A DNA stretch of 26,730 nt from a virus. Positions 14,169 to 21,455 of the stretch are shown here, piece by piece. Position 1 is the stretch's first letter; each line of letters begins with the position of its first letter. Under the pieces are notes generated by a model that was given only the letters and a program-made list of their open reading frames with translations, was not told the origin of the DNA and ran no database searches. The DNA lies in the IMG/VR virus record IMGVR_UViG_3300034102_000874, positions 1-26,730 of that record. One strand, given 5' to 3'. The position numbers and the translations under genes were made by a program.

Positions 14169-16392
14169 TGTTGAAGTTAATGCCACTAGCATGACACCAA
14201 GCGCACCTGTAGGAGGAGCCGACGCTCTTGCTCCTCTTACAGCTGCATTGGATAAACTTCATACAGCTTTATCCTCTGTAGAAACAACTATTAAAGCTTT
14301 AGACATTGGTAAAGCGTTTACGGTAACGCTGAGTAATGAACTAAGTGCATTTGTCAGTCGTTTTGATACTGTCCTCACCCAGTTTACAACCAAGTTTACT
14401 ACGAACTTGGATAAGCTATTGTCTAACATTAGTGTTACTGCTAAGGGAGGAAGAGGCGGAAAAAAAGAAAGCCGAAAGGATAAAGAGTTTAGAATAGAAC
14501 TTGAATCTAATTTAAAACTTTCTGAAAAAAATATTCGAGATGCACAAAAACAGATATCTGTAGAGATAGAAGCAAACTTAAAAGAAGCTGCTAAAGAAAT
14601 AAAAACAAGAAGAAAAAATTTCAAATTAAAGTATCTTGATTATGGTGTAAAAACAGACAAAGTAGCTGAATCATTTTTAGATCAATTTCAATTGGGATTA
14701 AAAAATGCAAAAGAAAAACAAGAAAAAGAAAAAATAGTCAGAGAAAAACAAGCAAAAGAAGCAAGGGACCGTAGACTATCTAGTCTTGTTATTCAACAAA
14801 CAGACTATGGTGTAAAAGCCGATAAAGTAGCAGGATCGTTTTTAGATAATTTTAAAAAATCTATGGAAGCCTCTAAAAAGGCTATGGCAATACCGTCTCC
14901 CTATAATAGGGATTATTTAAAAAATTTAAATAGACCTAAAGATGATAAGAATTATGTAACTGTAACACCTACAGGAGAATGGTCAGGGGCTTCTGTAAAA
15001 GATCCTAAAAAGGTTATGGCAGTACCTTCGCCTTACAGTAGGGATTACCTTCGCAATGCTGATAAAGAACGAAATAATCCTATAACTCCATCGTTTGGAA
15101 TACAGCCTCCTTTTACTCCTAAAGTTACTAATGGAACTGGTGGGTTTGACTGGAAAAAACTAGGCACTGCTGCTGGGTTAGGATTTGCATTTACTGGTGG
15201 AGCAGGTATTGCAGCAGCAGCAATAGTAAAATTGATGCCTAAGCTCCTTAAAGCATTTGAACCTGTAGTGGAGTTGGGTAATGCGCTGGTTGATTCTCTG
15301 GATCCTTTTGCTGAAGCAGTAAACACTGCTCTTACTCCCCTTAGGGACTTAGCTAATCAGTTAAAACGCTTCTCTATGCTTGGAGGATATGGTGCATCCT
15401 TCAACATGAACCGTATCAATGCTGAGTTTGAAGCCAATCTTAACAACCTTATGGGGGATATGCTGAAAACAATCAGCAGTGTCTTCTCCAATCCTATGGT
15501 AGGCATTATGGATGCTGCCAATATGATTGGAAAGTTTGTTGATATGGTTGACCCAGCGGCTATGTCTGCGTTTCAACAGACTATGAGGGATACATTTGCC
15601 GTAATAGGTACTGCACTTAGACCAGTTATGGTTGAACTGACTAGAATGCTTCGGTCTTTTGCGGATCATTTGCACCCTATTCTACAGGGAGCAATGCCTA
15701 GGATCCTTAGCGGACTTCAGGCAATGGCAGAAGCCTTTGAAAGGAACATTCCTCTTATCACTTTGATGTTGGAAAAGTTTTTAGGAGACACTCTTAAAGC
15801 AGTAGATAAAAGTGGTAACTTGTTTGGAGATGAACTTAAGCCTGAAAATTTAGTAAAAAGTTTAACAGACTACAATAAAGAAAATAAATTTTTAAATGCT
15901 GATTTTAATTTTTTAGATTCCGCACAGCGTGTAGCTAAACAAGCTATAACAGGAGGTACTGTAGGTGCTTATACAAAATCTGAAAGAGATGCACTAAAAG
16001 CACAAAGACTTTTTGAAAAATTACTTACAGTAGCAGGTAAAGAAGGAGGTATTGAAAAGAATAAAGAATTTCTTAGTTCCTTTATTAAAAGTATTGTAGA
16101 TAAAACAAAACCACCTAGCACAGTAGGGTTAGCTAGAGTTACGGATTCTGCTTATGGTGGAGTCGCTGAAGTAGGTAGGGAAGCTGTTCGTAGAGCATTT
16201 GAAGGTAGTAGGCTTCAAGATCTTACCCGAAAAAATAATAGGGAAGATATCGAGACAGGGACTTATAATGCTTTTATAAAAGCACTGGAACAATTTAAGA
16301 CAGGTGAAAAAATCTATGAGAAAAGTCCTCCACATTCAGGAGCCTTCCCCCTAAATCCTAGTAGGGGAAGTGACTTAGCTTTTCCAAGATAA
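14152..16392 (+). CDS. Tail tape measure protein
   Basis: A 746-residue protein after the chaperone pair, the longest rightward gene, as expected for the protein that sets tail length. Residues 100-245 are highly charged and helical or coiled. Two duplicated motifs are visible: DYGVKTDKVAESFLDQFQ (163-180) with DYGVKADKVAGSFLDNFK (218-235), and MAIPSPYNRDYLKN (245-258) with MAVPSPYSRDYLRN (289-302). A Gly/Ala-rich hydrophobic stretch (about 338-362) could insert in the host membrane. It overlaps the chaperone by 17 bases. Base composition is patchy: the charged part and the segment coding about 560-720 are AT-rich, the middle less so, suggesting mosaic origin. At this length the tail would be moderately short (inference). 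Confidence 0.85.
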   Translation: MSSGTNVEVNATSMTPSAPVGGADALAPLTAALDKLHTALSSVETTIKALDIGKAFTVTLSNELSAFVSRFDTVLTQFTTKFTTNLDKLLSNISVTAKGGRGGKKESRKDKEFRIELESNLKLSEKNIRDAQKQISVEIEANLKEAAKEIKTRRKNFKLKYLDYGVKTDKVAESFLDQFQLGLKNAKEKQEKEKIVREKQAKEARDRRLSSLVIQQTDYGVKADKVAGSFLDNFKKSMEASKKAMAIPSPYNRDYLKNLNRPKDDKNYVTVTPTGEWSGASVKDPKKVMAVPSPYSRDYLRNADKERNNPITPSFGIQPPFTPKVTNGTGGFDWKKLGTAAGLGFAFTGGAGIAAAAIVKLMPKLLKAFEPVVELGNALVDSLDPFAEAVNTALTPLRDLANQLKRFSMLGGYGASFNMNRINAEFEANLNNLMGDMLKTISSVFSNPMVGIMDAANMIGKFVDMVDPAAMSAFQQTMRDTFAVIGTALRPVMVELTRMLRSFADHLHPILQGAMPRILSGLQAMAEAFERNIPLITLMLEKFLGDTLKAVDKSGNLFGDELKPENLVKSLTDYNKENKFLNADFNFLDSAQRVAKQAITGGTVGAYTKSERDALKAQRLFEKLLTVAGKEGGIEKNKEFLSSFIKSIVDKTKPPSTVGLARVTDSAYGGVAEVGREAVRRAFEGSRLQDLTRKNNREDIETGTYNAFIKALEQFKTGEKIYEKSPPHSGAFPLNPSRGSDLAFPR
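16344..16370. repeat. Inverted repeat near the convergent gene ends
   Basis: CTTCCCC (16344-16350) and GGGGAAG (16364-16370) form a 7-bp stem with a 13-base loop within the last codons of the tape measure gene. No long T tract follows in either direction, so it is at best a weak terminator for the converging transcripts. Confidence 0.3.
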
Positions 16393-16393
16393 C

Positions 16394-17629
16394 TTACAAA
16401 TCAGGAGCAGTCTCGAATACCCATTGGGGATTACAGAACAGTAACTCCATTGGGAAAGACGGATAAAGCATTGGCTGTATATCCTCTGGAAGTTCATCTC
16501 CTTTTGTTGCTCCCCTAATGATACCAGCGTACCAAGTGTTTCCTTGCAAGTAAGGAAGCAGGTTATGTCCTGCATAAATTTCATTACCACCTTCCGATGG
16601 ATCAGGATAAATCTCATCTGTCTTGGGATTCCTATGTATAAACACAAAATCAATGTCACACAGTAACTCAGCGGTATACCCTTTATATGTAATTGGAGGT
16701 ATTCCTCCCGGAATATCCTTTAACTCAGGAAAAGGTTTAGGATATATTTTTGTTACATTGACAGCTTCAAGTAGCAATGAACCAGCAGGATACCCTGTAT
16801 CCCATTCACCACCAAATATAGGGAGCTGATTGACACTTCCTATAGCTAAATCAAACACAGTTTTATTTTCAGGACTGTTGATTCCTGTGACATAGCTATA
16901 AGGTACTTGAAACCATTTTGCTACTACTACTTTAGAAGGAATTAGTATTTTAACTTGCCCTGCATTAGTCATTTGGTAAACATCAAGAGGAGGATCTTTT
17001 TCTGCCATAGACGGAATGTAGTAAGCATATTGTCCAAGATTACCTGACAAGTATTCTGCTCTTGGAGCAGAGGTCACATAACAAAATCGTTCCCATTCTG
17101 GCCATATGTCTGTAAATTCAATTGCAGTATTATTTGGCTTGGGAGGATAATAAGTGAGACTTATTTTATTATATTCCATGTATTCGTCAGGAAGAATTTT
17201 GTAAGGTCTAGGCTCAAACCCTACGCTAATTTTGTACTCACTGTAGTCTGCAAACACAGGATAGGCAGGTGCTAACAATCGTGCATTAGGATCTTCTGTT
17301 ACTTCATAAATGTAGTCAACCGTCTTCTTATACTTATGACCTTTGTAGGATTCAATCGCTGTAGCAAAGAACCATGGGAACTGGGGATGAGCCAGCGGAA
17401 GTTTACGCTGTAATCCTGCTTTAGCCAATATTGCTGCTGGTGGTAATGCAGGTGGTAATTCAGAACAGTTCCCAATCAGTTGCTCTAATACTTTCCAAGC
17501 CTGCTCTGAACCCACCATGAATTCCATGGAGGCTTTACCCCCATCCATACTGAATCCAGTATTGGATGGAGATGTACTGCCAATCGTTTCAGGGAAACGA
17601 ATCCATTCTTCTCTGGTAAAGTCAGGCAT
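16394..17629 (-). CDS. Unknown protein, possibly virion-associated
   Basis: A 411-residue protein rich in Pro, Tyr, Glu, Ile and Trp, without signal peptide or membrane segment. It looks globular with many strands; PPKPNNTAIEFTDIWPEW and PIFGGEWDTGYPAG are typical stretches. I do not recognise a family. It is the last gene of the leftward block and ends one base from the end of the tape measure gene on the other strand. Tail tip (distal tail and tail-associated) proteins, which normally follow the tape measure gene, are otherwise missing, so this could be one of them in reversed orientation; nothing in the sequence proves it. The ribosome site (AGAAAG) is weak. Confidence 0.75.
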   Translation of the reverse strand: MPDFTREEWIRFPETIGSTSPSNTGFSMDGGKASMEFMVGSEQAWKVLEQLIGNCSELPPALPPAAILAKAGLQRKLPLAHPQFPWFFATAIESYKGHKYKKTVDYIYEVTEDPNARLLAPAYPVFADYSEYKISVGFEPRPYKILPDEYMEYNKISLTYYPPKPNNTAIEFTDIWPEWERFCYVTSAPRAEYLSGNLGQYAYYIPSMAEKDPPLDVYQMTNAGQVKILIPSKVVVAKWFQVPYSYVTGINSPENKTVFDLAIGSVNQLPIFGGEWDTGYPAGSLLLEAVNVTKIYPKPFPELKDIPGGIPPITYKGYTAELLCDIDFVFIHRNPKTDEIYPDPSEGGNEIYAGHNLLPYLQGNTWYAGIIRGATKGDELPEDIQPMLYPSFPMELLFCNPQWVFETAPDL

Positions 17630-17679
17630 ATTATTTCTTTCTATGATCTCGTTTAATAGGTCTACGCTTTGCTTTCCTA

Positions 17680-17712
17680 CCGTAAGCTCCTACGAGCTTC
17701 AGAGTCTTACGG
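17680..17712. repeat. Inverted repeat after the membrane protein gene
   Basis: CCGTAAG (17680-17686) and CTTACGG (17706-17712) can pair; an alternative inner stem GCTC/GAGC lies at 17686-17697. It overlaps the stop codon of the leftward gene at 17707 and lies in the 77-base gap before the next leftward gene. There is no T run, so an mRNA-stability or processing role is more likely than termination (inference). Confidence 0.4.
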
Positions 17713-18039
17713 GTTGAGGGCTGGCGCATCTATAGGCTTTCTGACCCTACTGGGCCGGGAATCCATCTCATCCAGCTTATGAAGAATTGCGTCTTGTGAC
17801 TCAGTTAATCGTTCCTGAGTCTCAACAACCTTAGTCATAGTTTTATCAAGACTATTTAAAGAAGCACTGAGATCATCGACAAACTTCAAGTGCTTTGCGA
17901 CTACAGGTACACCTACATGGGTAGCAAACCATTTAATTGCTTCCCTACCAAACCAGATTAGGGCCACTATCAGTGCTATAAACAAACCAAAGTCTTTGGC
18001 AAGTGAAGTAAACACTGAAGGTGGCCCCATATCTGTCAT
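17707..18039 (-). CDS. Small membrane protein with coiled-coil tail (holin-like candidate)
   Basis: A 110-residue protein. Residues about 17-31 (FGLFIALIVALIWFG) form one transmembrane helix, followed by a short amphipathic part (REAIKWFATHVGVP). A heptad-like helix about 48-95 (LKFVDDLSASLNSLDKTMTK, then VVETQERLTESQDAIL) is probably a coiled coil, and the tail is basic and Pro-rich. GGAG lies eight bases before the ATG. The size, single helix and position two genes downstream of a cysteine peptidase fit a holin or another membrane component of a lysis or injection system, but no family motif confirms this. Confidence 0.7.
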   Translation of the reverse strand: MTDMGPPSVFTSLAKDFGLFIALIVALIWFGREAIKWFATHVGVPVVAKHLKFVDDLSASLNSLDKTMTKVVETQERLTESQDAILHKLDEMDSRPSRVRKPIDAPALNP

Positions 18040-18056
18040 GGCGTAGCTCCGTTAGC

Positions 18057-18380
18057 TTATCCAATATACTCGGAAAGCAGACGAATTGCTAGCTTAATTA
18101 CTACAGAAAGCGCAAGTGCAGGAAGAATACCTCCACCTGCTACACTGTTAGGCGTAACTTCTTCTTTGGAGTACTGGATCAGGTTCTCCAGAGCAACTTC
18201 CTCAGAAAGGTCTCCAGCTTCCCCTATAACGCTAGGTAATGGCAAAGCCAACCCTAGGCCATACCCAGAGATGTTCCAAGCTCCTTGGACCACTTCTGCC
18301 ATGCTAACAGGGTTACCACGAACCTTGTCCAACATAACCATCAAAGCATCAACAGGCATTGTCTTAGGATACTCAATCAT
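18057..18380 (-). CDS. Hypothetical protein with C-terminal hydrophobic segment
   Basis: A 107-residue protein beginning MIEYPKTMPVDALMVMLDK. The first part looks helical, the middle is Gly- and Pro-containing (GLGLALPLPSVIGEAGD), and residues about 81-103 (AGGGILPALALSVVIKLAIRLL) could form a transmembrane or amphipathic helix. No family recognised. A GGAG-type site (AAGGAGACGACC) precedes the ATG. It lies between the papain-like peptidase and the coiled-coil membrane protein, all transcribed leftward, and may belong to the same functional unit. Confidence 0.65.
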   Translation of the reverse strand: MIEYPKTMPVDALMVMLDKVRGNPVSMAEVVQGAWNISGYGLGLALPLPSVIGEAGDLSEEVALENLIQYSKEEVTPNSVAGGGILPALALSVVIKLAIRLLSEYIG

Positions 18381-18390
18381 GGTCGTCTCC

Positions 18391-19305
18391 TTAAATTACC
18401 CAGTCTAAACGAAGAGGGAAACCTTCCACAGTGGAAAATGCCCAGCTATCGCCATATTGTAGCATCTTGTGAATGATCTTGGACTGAGCCCAGAATCCTT
18501 CAGGACCGGGTTCACCCCAACCTACAGGACCGCTGCAGTAATTAGGACCCCAGCTGTTGTCGATTCTACCATACTCTGTGCCATCATCCAGCGTAATGTA
18601 GCCAGCAAGACACATACAATGAGCCCAGCTACCCTGAGGAGCAGCTACACCATTCTGGTTACGGACCTTACTGAATCCCTGATTGGAACAAACAGAGATA
18701 CCATAGCCTTGGGCAAGAGCTTTCTTTGCTTCTTCCCAAGTGCTAATCTTGGTAATCGTTTTTACAGGATGGGTTTTCGCAACATTCTCCAACTCTGTAG
18801 GCACACCATTGTCGCCGAAGCTACGGCAAGTACTCTCAGAATATACAGAGAGGTCATACTTTCCGTACTTACCTCTTGCAACAACTCCATACTGTCGAAC
18901 GAACTCTGCTGCCCAAGCTCCCACAGAACCGTCACCACGAATACGCTTTCGACCAATCTCAACCCGAGACCCACCATAAGTTACTTCCTCTGCAATAGCT
19001 GCATACTTTTCAGGACTACCTGAAGCAATCTCGCATAGCAACGAATACAGAATAGCCCTGTTCGTTCCATGAGCAACGCAGCTACCAATAGAACCCTGAT
19101 TCCTCCAAGGCAGCAATGTACCCAGCACCTTTTTAGCAGCGTTCCACAGGAAGGCTTGTTTTGGTAGGGTGGATATTTCATTCGCTGGAGTATTCCCAAA
19201 GCTAGGAAAAGGTTGGAGAGCAGCTACAGATTGGACAGCTTCCGGATCGTTATGCCATCCGCACAGTTCTGCCATATCAAATTCAACATCGTGAATAGCA
19301 CTCAT
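18391..19305 (-). CDS. Papain-family (C1) cysteine peptidase
   Basis: A 304-residue protein with the full papain active-site set in order: NQGSIGSCVAHG gives the oxyanion Gln70 and nucleophile Cys76 (compare QG.CGSCWA), GSWAHCMCLAGY gives His229, and RIDNSWGPNY gives Asn250 in the family hallmark NSWG. No signal peptide is seen; the first 60 residues could be a short propeptide or a virion-anchoring part. The ATG overlaps the stop of the upstream gene (ATGA). In phages, clan CA folds usually appear as CHAP or NlpC/P60 lysins; a true C1A-like peptidase is less common. Possible roles are cell-wall peptide cleavage in lysis or entry, or processing of virion proteins. The family assignment is firm, the role is not. 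Confidence 0.88.
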   Translation of the reverse strand: MSAIHDVEFDMAELCGWHNDPEAVQSVAALQPFPSFGNTPANEISTLPKQAFLWNAAKKVLGTLLPWRNQGSIGSCVAHGTNRAILYSLLCEIASGSPEKYAAIAEEVTYGGSRVEIGRKRIRGDGSVGAWAAEFVRQYGVVARGKYGKYDLSVYSESTCRSFGDNGVPTELENVAKTHPVKTITKISTWEEAKKALAQGYGISVCSNQGFSKVRNQNGVAAPQGSWAHCMCLAGYITLDDGTEYGRIDNSWGPNYCSGPVGWGEPGPEGFWAQSKIIHKMLQYGDSWAFSTVEGFPLRLDWVI

Positions 19306-19832
19306 TTTACACCTTTCAAATTAACAAGTACAGATTGAATTGCAGCTTTAAGTTGTGACTGTAATTCAGGAGTCATAGGAACATCATCAGATACAATCTT
19401 GACAAAATCTTTGCTGATCTCTTTCCTCAAGTCAATCAGGGTATTACCTAATGGCTTACCCATAGTCTTGAGATTGTCATGGAATGCACCTGTAGTCTTA
19501 GCTTCAGGGAGATCTTTCAATGCAATTTCCCAGATCTGACTCAGACTGGTTAGTGCCAGTTTCTTCTGAACCAACGGAGTCTTATCCGCATCGTAGAATT
19601 TCTGAAAAGGAGATACTACTTCTGGAACCACATTAGGTGGTACAACAGGTACAACCTCTGCGTTTTCATCAGCGGGAAGACTAAGGTCAATGGTAGGACC
19701 ATTGAGTTTGATGGATCCATCAGCGAGTAGAACAATGGTTACTCCATTATGGATAACCACAGTCTGAGCCTTCTCTACCTTAATGGAAGGTGGAGCAGAC
19801 AATACCAAAAACAAAAGGGAACTAAGCATCAT
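19302..19832 (-). CDS. Exported or membrane-anchored hypothetical protein
   Basis: A 176-residue protein with an N-terminal hydrophobic stretch (MMLSSLLFLVLSAPPSIKV). It resembles a short signal peptide, with possible cleavage after the SA at 12-13; there is no lipobox Cys. The next part is beta-like (TVVIHNGVTIVLLADGSIKL), then a Val/Pro-rich linker (about 53-72) and a helical C-terminal half. Two adjacent ATG codons are possible starts (19832, 19829). It overlaps the peptidase gene by four bases (ATGA), so the two are translated together. Export plus coupling to a peptidase suggest a periplasmic or envelope role such as a spanin-like or inhibitor/chaperone partner; this is inference. Confidence 0.65.
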   Translation of the reverse strand: MMLSSLLFLVLSAPPSIKVEKAQTVVIHNGVTIVLLADGSIKLNGPTIDLSLPADENAEVVPVVPPNVVPEVVSPFQKFYDADKTPLVQKKLALTSLSQIWEIALKDLPEAKTTGAFHDNLKTMGKPLGNTLIDLRKEISKDFVKIVSDDVPMTPELQSQLKAAIQSVLVNLKGVK

Positions 19833-19837
19833 GACTC

Positions 19838-20128
19838 CTAGAATTGAGAGATCTTGACAAAAAACTGAGACTCCTCAGCTGCATATACTGTACCACTGCC
19901 TGTCCACTTGTAGTAGTGTATACCACCCTGTGTCAGTAGGTGGTCTACATGGTATTTACCAACAGCGTCTTTGATGACAGCAGCATCTACTAAATAGGTA
20001 TATGTGATTACAGTACTATCTGGAAGTCTAAGTTCCAGAACAACTGTTGATGGATCCACAGTTGTACCTGCAAGATCCTTAAAAGTGACGGAGCATCGTA
20101 CTACATCACCTGTGTCATATTGAGCCAT
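19838..20128 (-). CDS. Small Ig-like virion protein
   Basis: A 96-residue protein with the strand pattern DVVRCSVTFKDLAG, STVVLELRLPDSTVITYTY, AVGKYHVDHLLTQGGIHYYK, then AAEESQFFVKI. This matches a common small phage protein type with a single Ig-like or fibronectin-like sandwich, often encoded near tail or fibre genes. The frame is open to a TTG at 20134, but GGAG seven bases before ATG 20128 decides for the latter, which also overlaps the previous stop (TAATG). Role as a structural adaptor is inferred from the pattern. Confidence 0.7.
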   Translation of the reverse strand: MAQYDTGDVVRCSVTFKDLAGTTVDPSTVVLELRLPDSTVITYTYLVDAAVIKDAVGKYHVDHLLTQGGIHYYKWTGSGTVYAAEESQFFVKISQF

Positions 20129-20316
20129 TAGCAAACTCCGCTGGTTGATTCACAGGGGCATACAGAACTGGATGCAGTGCATAAATAAACTAACGATACT
20201 CCAACTTTACAGGAGTATAGTAACTGTAAGTCTACATGGATACACGCTGCAACAAGTAGCTGAGAGCCACCCATTGCAGCGTATGGTGTACTAGCGTAAG
20301 GAACGCTACCGTACAT
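20128..20316 (-). CDS. Small Cys-rich hypothetical protein
   Basis: A 62-residue protein starting MYGSVPYASTPYAAMGG and containing six Cys, three of them in the last twelve residues (VCPCESTSGVC). A mildly hydrophobic middle (SQLLVAACIHVDLQLLYSCK) could be a strand pair or membrane helix. GGGAG lies about 11 bases before the ATG. Tight packing, with three bases after the upstream gene and a TAATG overlap downstream, argues that it is translated. No function can be assigned. Confidence 0.55.
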   Translation of the reverse strand: MYGSVPYASTPYAAMGGSQLLVAACIHVDLQLLYSCKVGVSLVYLCTASSSVCPCESTSGVC

Positions 20317-20319
20317 TTC

Positions 20320-20667
20320 TTACAGCACTCCCTGCTTAAGCGCAATCTTTGCAAGCACAGCCAAGAACTGTGGCATGATTGCAATGACATCAGGGTTTTC
20401 GTTCAACCAATCTGCTCCTAATTGCTCCGACAAAGAAGCAAGATTAGTGATATTGCGAACCACATTGTTTGTGGCAATGTTGGACAATGCTGTTGCATTG
20501 CCTTTGACCCAGAAGGATTCCAGATCGTACACATCACCATCACGACGAGCAATGTTAGTTCCGGTCAGAAACCATTGGTCGTAGGTAGCACCCTCAACAG
20601 GAGGAACTACCGTAGGATCTGTCGCTGGAATCTCAGGAAACACAGGTTCTGGAATCGTATCAGCCAT
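20320..20667 (-). CDS. Hypothetical protein
   Basis: A 115-residue protein. The first 26 residues are Pro- and Glu-rich (IPEPVFPEIPATDPTVVPP), the middle is mixed (YDQWFLTGTNIARRDGDVYD) and the C-terminal half is helical and Ala/Asn/Leu-rich. No family recognised. AAAGGAGATTCCA gives a good ribosome site. Its location just downstream of the LamG-like gene and upstream of small virion-like genes suggests a virion or chaperone role, but there is no direct evidence. Confidence 0.65.
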   Translation of the reverse strand: MADTIPEPVFPEIPATDPTVVPPVEGATYDQWFLTGTNIARRDGDVYDLESFWVKGNATALSNIATNNVVRNITNLASLSEQLGADWLNENPDVIAIMPQFLAVLAKIALKQGVL

Positions 20668-20681
20668 TGGAATCTCCTTTG

Positions 20682-21455
20682 TTAAATACCGTATCGTCCA
20701 CGAAGCAATTCAAAATTGGTGGCTACTTCCGCAGCAGTAAGCACTTTATTTTTCCAAACTCTAGATGAATAAATAGAACCATTCAAATGGTATTGGGTAT
20801 CAGATATTCCTATGCTTCCAAAATAATTTCCAAGAAATAGTGAAGTTCCTCCAGTATCGCTTCCTTGATCACCAGTATTAAAATTAAAACTTCTAGTAGC
20901 AATAATGCTTCCATTTACATATGTATTATGATTATTTGTAGTTGCTGTTTTATCAATAGTAGAACAAATATGCCATATTTTATTTGTAAGTTGTGAAGGA
21001 GTATGCGTCCAATCTGTATAATTTCCAGATGTATTTCTTCCAATAGAAAATATAAAATTTGTATTATAATCTACGATTATTAAATACCAACAATATGTTG
21101 GAGTTCCATTAGATGTTCTGCTTTCAAATATATACTGTCTACTTTGTGCGCTTCCAGTCGTTTTAAACACAACATCAAAAGAAATTTGATTTATGTTTTG
21201 CCATTTAAATTCACCGCAATTTGTAATTTCAATATAATCTCCAGTACCATCTAATATAAATTGGCCATTATTATTTGAATTAAATGTTGTATTATAATAC
21301 AAAATACCATTTCTTCCATTACCACTTATGTCTGTCCAAGTAGTTCCTGTACCGGGATAACTGATTCTGCTCCCAGCATCCAGACACATATCAGGAGCCC
21401 TATTGAGAGCTACTGCATTAGGTCGCCGTTTGTATGCCCTATTGAGACCAGCCAT
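20682..21455 (-). CDS. LamG / concanavalin-like protein, putative receptor binding
   Basis: A 257-residue protein with the layout of LamG-type (Laminin_G_3) jelly-roll domains. After an N-terminal 25-residue lead (MAGLNRAYKRRPNAVALNRA) come LDAGSRISYPGTGTTWTDIS, DGTGDYIEI, ISFDVVFKTTG, WHICSTIDK, NTYVNGSII and a closing HLNGSIYSSRVWKNKVLTAA followed by EV. That closing is the typical LamG end. Such domains bind glycans, so a receptor-recognition role at the tail tip is likely. ATG 21455 overlaps the stop of the large fibre gene (TAATG) and has GGAGGG upstream; an earlier in-frame ATG at 21470 lies inside the fibre gene and is less likely. The body of the gene is strikingly AT-rich compared with both neighbours, suggesting recent acquisition. 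Confidence 0.8.
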   Translation of the reverse strand: MAGLNRAYKRRPNAVALNRAPDMCLDAGSRISYPGTGTTWTDISGNGRNGILYYNTTFNSNNNGQFILDGTGDYIEITNCGEFKWQNINQISFDVVFKTTGSAQSRQYIFESRTSNGTPTYCWYLIIVDYNTNFIFSIGRNTSGNYTDWTHTPSQLTNKIWHICSTIDKTATTNNHNTYVNGSIIATRSFNFNTGDQGSDTGGTSLFLGNYFGSIGISDTQYHLNGSIYSSRVWKNKVLTAAEVATNFELLRGRYGI

